Of a stretch of DNA of 37,242 nucleotides, positions 1 to 7,989 are shown piece by piece (position 1 is the stretch's first letter; each line of letters begins with the position of its first letter). This DNA is from Nitrosomonas sp. (GTDB lineage Bacteria > Pseudomonadota > Gammaproteobacteria > Burkholderiales > Nitrosomonadaceae). Location of the stretch: the NCBI GenBank assembly GCA_021774155.1, contig JAJFJH010000228.1:1-37242 (forward strand). The letters are read 5' to 3'. Made by a program: the position numbers and the translations under genes. Below the pieces are notes generated by a model. That model did not search any database, was not told the DNA's origin, and saw only the letters and a program-made list of their open reading frames with translations.

Positions 1-54
1 AAATGCACTCCCCAGGTTGTTAAAGCCAAACAAATGTTTCTAGCAAAAAGGTAA
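1..54 (+). CDS. 3' end of an upstream gene (partial, 17 codons)
   Basis: The first reading frame is open from the window edge to a TAA at 52-54 and ends in ...QMFLAKR. The other two plus frames stop earlier, at 21 and 43. The stop lies 7 nt before the next gene, the same tight spacing seen throughout the operon that follows, so this is probably the tail of another member of it. Too little is left to name the product. A cbb gene or another Complex-I-like subunit would both fit the context, but neither can be shown. Confidence 0.45.
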   Translation, partial: KCTPQVVKAKQMFLAKR

Positions 55-61
55 ATCATCC

Positions 62-1534
62 ATGGGGATACTTAGTTTATTACTTTTGACGCCTGCTGTC
101 GGTATTCTTGTACTAGCAGTTACGCCACACCATAAAACTAACCATATTCGTGTCATTGCAAATTATTTTGCAATCTTCGCTTTCCTGATTAGTTGTTATC
201 TGGTTGCTATTTATGACCAGCAATTTAGTGGATTACAGTTTGAGCAACAGTTTACGCTTAACGCTAAACTAGGCACAGTTATAGCGCTGGGGATAGATGG
301 TTTGTCGTTGCCAATGCTAGTTTTGGCGACATTACTAACTTCTATTGCGTTACTTGCTTCATTTAGTATTACTGACAAAATAAAGGGTTACTATATTAGT
401 ATTCTTTTATTAGAATTTGGAATGCTGGGTGTGTTTCTCTCACAAGATTGGACGTTGTTTTATATCTTCTGGGAAGTAACTTTAGCGCCGTTATTCTTCC
501 TTATTGGTCGATGGGGTGGTGTGCGACGGCATGTAGCAAGTCTTAACTTCGTTCTCTACACTATGGGCGGATCAATTTTCATGTTGATCAGCTTGCTAGC
601 GATTAGTCAATATATGCCAGTACATGGTGGCACATTGATGTCATCCATGAGTATAGCAGCCCAAAGTATGCCGAAAGATGAGCAAGTTTGGGTGTTAATC
701 GGATTTCTGATCGGCTTTGGTGTCAAAATGCCGATTTTCCCGTTGCATGGTTGGTTACCTCTTGCACACGTGGAAGCACCGAGTCCTGTTAGTATTTTGT
801 TGTCAGGCATCTTGTTGAAAATGGGTGCTTATGGATTAATTCGAGCAGTTGTTATGCTGCCGGAAGCGGCACAGACATTACAGCCAGTACTTGTTTTCCT
901 GGCATTGTTTGGGATGATTTACGGCGGATTATTAGCTTGGCGACAAACCGATCTCAAGGCAATGGTGGCCTATTCCTCTGTGAGCCATATGGGTATCGTG
1001 CTACTAGGAATTGCGACGTTAAACATAACTGGTTTGACGGCAGCCGTTTTACAAATGACCGCTCACGGTCTAATAGCTGGTGCAATGTTTTTATTAGTTG
1101 GTTTGCTTTATGAGCGAACGCATACCCGTAATATTTTGGATTACAGCTCATTAGTTCAGGTGATGCCGCGCTTTGCTTTGTTCATGACAATTACCTTATT
1201 TGCAGCAATGGGGCTACCTGGTACTGTTGGTTTTGTTGCTGAACTTCATACTTTCATTGGTGGTTTTCAAGAATGGGGCTTCTTAATGGTATTTCTTGGC
1301 ATTAGCATACTTATTGGTGCCGCATATGCAATGCGCACAATAGGTATGTTATTTACGGGGCCTGTAAAACCGCAAATGCGCAATATTGAAGATTTGAGAA
1401 TTAACGAGCTGATTGCTGCAGGTGTGTTAGTTTTTGCAATAGTGTTATTTGGTATATGGCCTGCACCGTTGATTGATCTTTCAATGGCGACCATCACCCA
1501 AATGAATGACATTATTAACCTCCGTATTCAATAG
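62..1534 (+). CDS. NuoM-like proton-translocating antiporter subunit 1 of the Dab cluster
   Basis: A 490-residue, highly hydrophobic membrane protein of the NuoM/Mrp antiporter family, close to the length of E. coli NuoM (about 509). It keeps the full set of proton-path residues I can place by eye: Glu138 in FWEVTLAP, Lys222 in GVKMPIFPLHGWLP, Lys253 in LLKMGAYG, His309 in SVSHMG, His335 in TAHGLIAG and Glu394 in GFVAEL. The ATG follows an AAGG about 10 nt upstream. The next gene, dabA, begins 12 nt after its stop, which ties it to inorganic carbon uptake rather than to a complete NADH dehydrogenase operon; no other nuo genes are seen here. It is the most canonical of the three NuoM paralogues in the cluster. 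It probably sits in the inner membrane and passes protons. A true Complex I NuoM is the alternative, but the context argues against it. Confidence 0.85.
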   Translation: MGILSLLLLTPAVGILVLAVTPHHKTNHIRVIANYFAIFAFLISCYLVAIYDQQFSGLQFEQQFTLNAKLGTVIALGIDGLSLPMLVLATLLTSIALLASFSITDKIKGYYISILLLEFGMLGVFLSQDWTLFYIFWEVTLAPLFFLIGRWGGVRRHVASLNFVLYTMGGSIFMLISLLAISQYMPVHGGTLMSSMSIAAQSMPKDEQVWVLIGFLIGFGVKMPIFPLHGWLPLAHVEAPSPVSILLSGILLKMGAYGLIRAVVMLPEAAQTLQPVLVFLALFGMIYGGLLAWRQTDLKAMVAYSSVSHMGIVLLGIATLNITGLTAAVLQMTAHGLIAGAMFLLVGLLYERTHTRNILDYSSLVQVMPRFALFMTITLFAAMGLPGTVGFVAELHTFIGGFQEWGFLMVFLGISILIGAAYAMRTIGMLFTGPVKPQMRNIEDLRINELIAAGVLVFAIVLFGIWPAPLIDLSMATITQMNDIINLRIQ

Positions 1535-1546
1535 GATTAGGATGCT

Positions 1547-4500
1547 ATGACTTCTGAATTTCAAGATCAACGTGGGCGTATTATTGCTGCATTGAATCAT
1601 TTGGATCATGTTCTGCCGGGGCAGGGTCCGATCCATGAATTTGTGCATCACAACACCATTCATGGTTTTCAACATTTTCCTTTTGAAAAAGCTTTGGAAG
1701 AATATGAAGCATTGACGGGAACTTATGGTTATTTGCCGGAAATACAAAATAGAGCGCTTTATCAGCAGGGACGAATTACTGATGCGGACTTATCAGCAGC
1801 ATTAGCACATGCACAAGAGTTACAAGCAGGTGATGATGTTTTTCATTCTGAAAAGTTAACAATAAAACGTAAAGATATCTATAAGGTGGCTTTGCTGCAT
1901 GATTTGCAGTCTGTAACAAGGAGTCAACTTAGCTGGCAGATAGAAGAGTTAAATGCGCTAGAAAAAATTCAGGAAGATGTGCCAGATCAGCCTCGAAATC
2001 GCATGCTTTTACAATCCTCTGATCAGAATCTAGTTGTTAAGCAGCTGTGGGACAGCATATTAGATAAGCTGGATATTGAATTGTCAGACTTGCATCCCGA
2101 AAATATGCTTGATTTATCGGAAGAAAATGCTAGAGACTGGTTAGAGAAAATTAATGCAAGTCATGCTGGCGGTGATGATGTTTCTGTTCACCAAAAAATG
2201 CAACAAGAAGCTGAAGTCCAGCTTGAAGCAATGATGGCGCAAATAGGTGATCAAATCACATTACGTGGATTGCTTATGGCGCTTTGTGGTACAGACATAC
2301 TTTACTCCGTTCGCCCCCAAATTATCCGTATTTGCGCGTCAGCAATGGATGAAGGTGTCGCAGCATGGCAATTGCCAGAGCGTAGTAAACTTGGCATGTA
2401 CGCAGCATGGAGATTATCAGTTCAATATGATGTGAATTCTTTTTTACATGATTTGCCTGACTGGCAGCGTATTGTCTCAGAGTCACCAGAAGATGCGGTG
2501 GATTGCATCATTCAGCAGCTACAGTACCTAGAAATGCCCGAGGAAAAGTGGGAGGGTTATCTGCAGGGTTTAGCTTTGGAAATGCCTGGTTGGTCTGGGC
2601 TAGTCAACTGGCGTCAGCATAATCCAGGTTATCATACTGATAATAATGCTGAGATGCATTTGGCAGATTATTTGGCTATTCGTATAACGTTAGGTCGATT
2701 ATGGCTTGACCAAGCTTGCCATGATAATTGGAAAATAAATGCTAAATTAGGGACAATACTATATTATTTTCGTAATAATCTCTCAGAGTTTATGGTGCGT
2801 AAACAGTTGTATCAAGGTAAATTACCTGAGTATTTGACACTCATGGCTAAAGATCTAATCCAACGGACGGGATCGGAGCGACAGCATCAAGATGAGTGGA
2901 AGAATCTCGCTGATTTAATGTGGACGTGGCAATTCAGCCCAATGTCACAAAATGGCGATGGTCATGATGTGTTTAATAGTGGTTGGCGACTTTTCCGCTT
3001 GTGTCAGCATTTAGGTTTGAATGCTGATGATATTAAAGATATGCACAAGAATGATTTGGTGCAAATGCAGAGCATCCTCGATAAATTTATTGCGCCTGAA
3101 CGTAGTAAAGTCTGGCTTTATGCTTATGAATACCATTATAGAGAAGACTTTTTCCATGCGGTTAATGCAAATCTTAAGCGAGGTCGATGGGCTAAAAGAG
3201 ATCAGCGACCAGAAGCACAGGTTGTTTTTTGTATCGATGAACGGGAAGAAAGTATACGTCGTCAATTAGAAGAGATTAATCCAAAGATTGAAACATTAGG
3301 TGCTGCTGGTTTTTATGGTCTACCTATGAATTATAAAGGCCTTGATGATCACCATAGAACGGCATTATGTCCAATCGTAGTTGTACCATCTCATAATGTT
3401 GATGAAGTGCCAAGAGAAGGTACTGAAACAATCGTTGATGCGCATAATAAAGGACGCAATTTCTACCAGAGAATTGCTTATTTAATGAATCAATCACTGC
3501 GGCGTAGCTTGATTATCTCTTATGCCATGATTGATATCTTAGCGCCTGCTGTATTTGTTGGTTTGTTGGGAAAAACTTTTTTGCCTAAACAACTGATAGC
3601 CTTTAATAGTTCCATGCGGCAAAAGATAGATGCAAAAGTACCTACAGAATTGTTCTTTACAGCTTCTGAAGAGGACGCAAAAAATGAAGCTACTCCTGCC
3701 AATCCTCGTCTAGGGTTTACTGATGTAGAGCAGGTAGACAGAATAGAAGGGTTTCTGCGTAATACCGGTTTAACTTATGGGTTTTCAAAAATTGTAAGTT
3801 TAATGGCACATGGGTCGACAAGCCAGAATAATCCTCACGAAGCAGCTCATGACTGCGGTGCATGTAGTGGAAAGCGTGGTGGGCCTAATGCTCGCTTGTT
3901 TGCGGCGATGGTCAATCGTCCAGTAATTCGAAAAATGTTGGCTGAAAGAGGGATTGAAATTCCGGAGGATACCTGGTTTTTAGGTGCGGAACATGATACA
4001 TGTAGTGATGTCGTTACTTGGTATGACACAGAGGATGTTCCTGAAGCCTTAAAGCCGAGTTATGAAAAGCTTAGAGATGATCTTATTGAAGGGAGAAACG
4101 CCTCAGCTCAAGAGCGATGTCGTCGGTTTTTCTCAGCTAATAATCCTAAAACCCCTGCGGCTGGGATTGAACATGCACACCTGCGTTCTAATGACTTAAG
4201 CCAAGTACGTCCAGAATATGGGCATGCTACAAATGCTTCGGCTATTGTCGGGCGACGTTCTGTGACACAAGGAATATTCCTGGATAGACGACCATTTTTA
4301 ATCTCATATGATGCTACCCAGGATCCAGATGGTAAATACTTAGAAAACGTCTTGCTAGCAGTTGGTCCTGTTGGCGCGGGTATTAATCTTGAATATTATT
4401 TCTCAACAATTGACAATGAACGTTTTGGTTGTAGCACTAAGATCCCACATAATATTACGGGTCTTTTTGGTGTCATGGAAGGTACCAATAGTGACTTGAG

Positions 4501-4825
4501 AACAGGCTTGCCTAAACAAATGGTTGAGATTCATGAGCCATTACGGTTACAGATCTTGGTAGAAGCAAAGACGGAAATACTTGGCGAAATTTATGGACGT
4601 CAAGAAAGTATCCAAGAGCTAGTTGGTGGTGGTTGGGTGTTGTTAAGTGCTATAGATCCAGAAACTGGTGAAATATCAGTGTTTGAGCGTGGTGTTGGTT
4701 TCGTGCCTTGGCAACCGACAGATAAAGATATTCCAATATGTGATACATCCACAGAATACTTCCAGGACATGAATGATCCGTTGCCTCCTGTTTTAGTCAA
4801 ACAACCAAACTTAACAGGAGCTTAA
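1547..4825 (+). CDS. dabA: DabA, probable inorganic carbon transporter subunit (DUF2309/UPF0753)
   Basis: A 1092-residue DUF2309 protein. In the characterised Halothiobacillus DabAB system the zinc-binding, beta-carbonic-anhydrase-like subunit converts CO2 to bicarbonate in the cytoplasm, coupled to its antiporter-like partner. The four expected ligands are present with the expected spacing: Cys562 and Asp564 in VVFCIDER, then His755 in AHGST and Cys770 in DCGACSGKRGGPNAR, 15 residues later. At 1092 residues it is longer than the roughly 800-850 residues usual for DabA. Most of the excess lies before the CIDER motif (about 560 residues here against about 350). The start has an AGGAT ahead of the ATG, 12 nt after the NuoM-like gene. 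The stop comes 1 nt before the NuoL-like gene, as expected for a coupled pair. There are no frameshifts or missing ligands. The family assignment is firm; activity on CO2 is inferred from the family. Confidence 0.93.
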   Translation: MTSEFQDQRGRIIAALNHLDHVLPGQGPIHEFVHHNTIHGFQHFPFEKALEEYEALTGTYGYLPEIQNRALYQQGRITDADLSAALAHAQELQAGDDVFHSEKLTIKRKDIYKVALLHDLQSVTRSQLSWQIEELNALEKIQEDVPDQPRNRMLLQSSDQNLVVKQLWDSILDKLDIELSDLHPENMLDLSEENARDWLEKINASHAGGDDVSVHQKMQQEAEVQLEAMMAQIGDQITLRGLLMALCGTDILYSVRPQIIRICASAMDEGVAAWQLPERSKLGMYAAWRLSVQYDVNSFLHDLPDWQRIVSESPEDAVDCIIQQLQYLEMPEEKWEGYLQGLALEMPGWSGLVNWRQHNPGYHTDNNAEMHLADYLAIRITLGRLWLDQACHDNWKINAKLGTILYYFRNNLSEFMVRKQLYQGKLPEYLTLMAKDLIQRTGSERQHQDEWKNLADLMWTWQFSPMSQNGDGHDVFNSGWRLFRLCQHLGLNADDIKDMHKNDLVQMQSILDKFIAPERSKVWLYAYEYHYREDFFHAVNANLKRGRWAKRDQRPEAQVVFCIDEREESIRRQLEEINPKIETLGAAGFYGLPMNYKGLDDHHRTALCPIVVVPSHNVDEVPREGTETIVDAHNKGRNFYQRIAYLMNQSLRRSLIISYAMIDILAPAVFVGLLGKTFLPKQLIAFNSSMRQKIDAKVPTELFFTASEEDAKNEATPANPRLGFTDVEQVDRIEGFLRNTGLTYGFSKIVSLMAHGSTSQNNPHEAAHDCGACSGKRGGPNARLFAAMVNRPVIRKMLAERGIEIPEDTWFLGAEHDTCSDVVTWYDTEDVPEALKPSYEKLRDDLIEGRNASAQERCRRFFSANNPKTPAAGIEHAHLRSNDLSQVRPEYGHATNASAIVGRRSVTQGIFLDRRPFLISYDATQDPDGKYLENVLLAVGPVGAGINLEYYFSTIDNERFGCSTKIPHNITGLFGVMEGTNSDLRTGLPKQMVEIHEPLRLQILVEAKTEILGEIYGRQESIQELVGGGWVLLSAIDPETGEISVFERGVGFVPWQPTDKDIPICDTSTEYFQDMNDPLPPVLVKQPNLTGA

Positions 4826-4826
4826 G

Positions 4827-6395
4827 ATGGATTTTTTGGCTGTATTTATACCGCTGTTACCATTATTGGCTGCAATTATTATTGGTTCTTGTCATTTTTT
4901 TGACAAAATTAGTGGTAGAGAGGGAGAAAGTACGACTGTCGCTATTGCAAAAAATGCTATTGTGGCTTCTTGCTTTTTATCGATTGCGCTTTTTATTTTT
5001 GACCTGCTGGGATTGAATAAGGGTTCATTTTATGCTGGGCAATGGCTTACAAGTGACATACTGAGTATTGAAATAAATTTCATTACGGGTGGATTTAATG
5101 TCTTTGCAGCTTTATTGTTTTCTATTATTCTGGTCATTATTACTCGGTTTTCAGTTAACTACATTCATAAGGAAGCCGGATTTCATCGTTTCTTCTTTAC
5201 GCTGAGTTTGTTTTCTTCTGCCATACTTTTGATAATGTTATCAGGTAATGCTGTAAGTACTTTCATAGGTTGGGAGATTGCCGGAGTATGTTCATATTTC
5301 TTAATATTATTTGCCTATGATCGACCTATCGCAACAATTAACGCAACACGCGTTTTTGTTACCAATCGTGTGGGTGACGTCGGGTTTTTGTTAGGTATTG
5401 GTTTATCTTTTTACTACGCAGGAACAGTCAACTGGATTGACTTAAATTATTTTGCTGAGCAGCTAACTATGCCAACAGCGACTGTTATTAGTTTGTGTTT
5501 TGTTGTGGCCGCGATAGCTAAATCTGCACAGTTACCTTTTACACCCTGGTTAGCAAGGGCAATGGAGGGACCAACGCCTTCAAGTGCATTGTTTTATGGT
5601 GCAGTTATGATCCATGCAGGTATATTTTTGGTGATTTTACTTCGACCGATAATTGAACAAGCACCTTTAACCATGGCGTTGTTGATTATTGTCGGATTGT
5701 TTACTGCGATATACAGTCTTATCGTTGGTTTAACTCAGACTGATGTAAAAAGCTCTATATGCTTTGCGATTACAGGCCAGATTGGTTTAATGTTTCTAGC
5801 TTGTGGATTAGGATTTTGGGAATTGGCAACTTGGCATCTATGTGCACATGCTGTGGTGAGAGGCTATCAAGTTATGACAGCACCATCATTGTTGCACTAT
5901 GTACATGGCAACCCAATGAGACCAATATCGAAAAGTATTGCAAATCAACGTTGGTTATATATTGCATCGTTACAACGTTTTTGGTTGGATCCAATCATTG
6001 ATCGTACGTTAGTTAGACCGATTAACGGATTAGGCCGAGATCTGGAATATTTTGATAATGAAGTTATTGATAGAGCAATGGGAACACCCACATCGGCAGC
6101 TATGGCGATCTCATCACTGGCTCAATTAGAACAAAAGACATTAACCAAACAACCTAATCTAGAACTTAATGAATTGGCTAGGGGTAAAGGTTTTGCAGGC
6201 AATTTGTTGGAATGGATGGCAAGTGCCATGAGCTGGTTTGAAGAACGACTGGTTCTACGTGGTGTTGGTGTAGGAATGGTTGATATTGGTCGCCAGCTTG
6301 GTCATGCTGCGAATACGTTTGAGAAACTGCAACTTAAACCACGTTATCTTGTTTTATTTGTATTTCTGGTTTTGATGTTTGCGTCTTCAATTTGA
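4827..6395 (+). CDS. dabB: NuoL-like antiporter subunit, DabB candidate, shortened
   Basis: A 522-residue membrane protein of the NuoL/NdhF family and the likely membrane partner of DabA directly upstream (1-nt gap, AGGAG before the ATG). Glu150 (IGWEIAG), Lys232 (IAKSAQLPFTPWL), His263 (MIHAGIF) and the His337/His341 pair (WHLCAHAVV) are present. The lysine expected four residues after the second His in NuoL is Arg345. After about residue 350 the protein goes straight to a NuoL-like C-terminus: LQRFWLDPIIDRTLVRP, a long amphipathic stretch (about 380-500) and one final membrane segment (507-521). The helices NuoL normally has in between, including the GIPP...GFFSKD region, are absent. E. coli NuoL is 613 residues long. 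The symbol rests on position and family; a general NuoL-like label would be the cautious alternative. Confidence 0.82.
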   Translation: MDFLAVFIPLLPLLAAIIIGSCHFFDKISGREGESTTVAIAKNAIVASCFLSIALFIFDLLGLNKGSFYAGQWLTSDILSIEINFITGGFNVFAALLFSIILVIITRFSVNYIHKEAGFHRFFFTLSLFSSAILLIMLSGNAVSTFIGWEIAGVCSYFLILFAYDRPIATINATRVFVTNRVGDVGFLLGIGLSFYYAGTVNWIDLNYFAEQLTMPTATVISLCFVVAAIAKSAQLPFTPWLARAMEGPTPSSALFYGAVMIHAGIFLVILLRPIIEQAPLTMALLIIVGLFTAIYSLIVGLTQTDVKSSICFAITGQIGLMFLACGLGFWELATWHLCAHAVVRGYQVMTAPSLLHYVHGNPMRPISKSIANQRWLYIASLQRFWLDPIIDRTLVRPINGLGRDLEYFDNEVIDRAMGTPTSAAMAISSLAQLEQKTLTKQPNLELNELARGKGFAGNLLEWMASAMSWFEERLVLRGVGVGMVDIGRQLGHAANTFEKLQLKPRYLVLFVFLVLMFASSI

Positions 6396-6402
6396 GGATT
6401 TG

Positions 6403-7989
6403 ATGGATACTGTAAATATAACCCTATGGTCGGAAACGGCGGCGTTTCCGTTGTTAACGACATTAACGCTGATTCCACTAATAGCGATGCTTGTAGTGTT
6501 GTTGTTACCTTCGGCAGTTTTAGCGTTGCGTACTGGCTTCGTTGCGACAATACTAACTATTTCACTTAGTATTTATCTTCTGTTTGTTTTTGAAACTGAT
6601 CGTCCCGGCGTTCAATTGTACGAACAGTTTCAGAATATAATTTTTAACTATTCTGTTGGTGTTGATGGCGCAAGTATTTTATTTATACCCTTAACAGCCA
6701 TACTAATGCTTGTGGCGTTAATTTATACATTAACGACTCGGCGTTCTTCAGACAGGATACACATTGCCTGCATACTTGGGTACGGTGCCATTTTAATTGC
6801 AGCGTTCTCAGCAATGAATGCTCTGCAATTCTGGTTTGCATGCTTACTTGAGCTAGTTCCTATTGTAATAATGACTATTCGTGGTGGTTCTGGGCAGAAT
6901 CGACGCTGGGTTGTTGCGCTATTATTGCAGCATTGGGGTAGTGGCTTGTTAATGGTGCTGTGTGGCTTCTTGATGCTTGGGTTTGGTGTCATGGGATCAA
7001 GTGATGCGGTATCGTTTGATTGGACTGTGCTCCGACATAGTGATGCAACGCTAGAGTATGCAACATTAATTTTTATCCTGCTATTTTTTGGCTTTGCCAT
7101 CCGTATGCCATTATTTCCATTTCATGGATGGTTGCCCGTACTTGCAGAGCAGGGAACGATTGCCAGTGCAGGTATCTTCTTAATTGGACTAAAACTCGGA
7201 ATTTATGCCGTTATTCGGGTTGTTATTCCTTTCTTGCCAGAAGTTGCTGAACAGTGGACTGATTTCGTATTGATACTTGGACTAATTGGTATTTTTTACG
7301 GCGCACTTTTAGCATTAATGCAAATAAATATCCGTCGTTTATTGGCTTTTGCTGTGATCAGCCAAACAGGTATGTTGATTATTGGTGTTTTTGACTTCAA
7401 TACTTACGGTATGGAAGGAAGTATCTTGCTCTCTCTCACCTTTGGCCTTGCAACGGCCGGCATATTGTTTGCCATTGGTATGATTTATAAGCGAACACAT
7501 ACCTCATTTATCCCACGTTTAGGTGGCATGTTTGATTCCAATGCCGCCATCGCTGTTTTATTTGTGGTCTGTGCGTTGAGTACAATGGTCATGCCTGGAA
7601 CGCCTGGATTTGACGGTATTCACTTGTTAGTGGAAGGAACGATTAAAGGTTTTGGTTGGATTGTTTCTATCGCGATACTTTTTGGTAATGTTTTAGCCGC
7701 CGCATTATTGCTACGTGCTTTTCAACAGATTTTCATTGCTGATCCAAAACGTTTTCAAGGTCCTTTTGTATATTCTCCAAAAGTCAGTACGCCGCCTTCG
7801 CGTAAGAATGAAGGCATAATTGCGGCGGTCATTTGTACATTAATTGTCAGTGTTGGCTTGAATACGTCACCCTGGATACATATGATAGATCAAGGTGTGT
7901 CACCGATGAGCGAATTGCGCTCAACGTCTTATTATGAACAACATTCTGATACTGTATTGACTAACACCAAGGACACCGAAGATGAGTGA
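6403..7989 (+). CDS. NuoM-like subunit 2 of the Dab cluster, with altered proton-path residues
   Basis: A 528-residue polytopic membrane protein clearly related to NuoM (RMPLFPFHGWLP; YKRTHT; MPGTPGFDG). An ATG at 6379 would overlap dabB. I prefer 6403 because it has a GAGGA 4 nt upstream, formed partly by the dabB stop codon, and starts 7 nt after dabB. Glu150 (LLELVP) and Lys264 (GLKLG) are kept. Other key positions differ from its two sister genes: Arg234 replaces the central Lys, Gln321 replaces His in SHxG, Phe347 replaces the second His, and Ile406 replaces the Glu of GFxAE. This suggests a structural or regulatory subunit rather than a proton channel. A loop of roughly 30 residues after the last common motif is rich in polar residues. 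It overlaps the next gene by 8 nt, so the two are translationally coupled. Confidence 0.85.
   Translation: MDTVNITLWSETAAFPLLTTLTLIPLIAMLVVLLLPSAVLALRTGFVATILTISLSIYLLFVFETDRPGVQLYEQFQNIIFNYSVGVDGASILFIPLTAILMLVALIYTLTTRRSSDRIHIACILGYGAILIAAFSAMNALQFWFACLLELVPIVIMTIRGGSGQNRRWVVALLLQHWGSGLLMVLCGFLMLGFGVMGSSDAVSFDWTVLRHSDATLEYATLIFILLFFGFAIRMPLFPFHGWLPVLAEQGTIASAGIFLIGLKLGIYAVIRVVIPFLPEVAEQWTDFVLILGLIGIFYGALLALMQINIRRLLAFAVISQTGMLIIGVFDFNTYGMEGSILLSLTFGLATAGILFAIGMIYKRTHTSFIPRLGGMFDSNAAIAVLFVVCALSTMVMPGTPGFDGIHLLVEGTIKGFGWIVSIAILFGNVLAAALLLRAFQQIFIADPKRFQGPFVYSPKVSTPPSRKNEGIIAAVICTLIVSVGLNTSPWIHMIDQGVSPMSELRSTSYYEQHSDTVLTNTKDTEDE

Noticed and set aside
6723-7100. Minus-strand open frame of 125 codons inside NuoM-like 2
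   Set aside because: No hydrophobic or domain pattern of its own and no ribosome site; it lies wholly within a clear membrane protein gene on the other strand.
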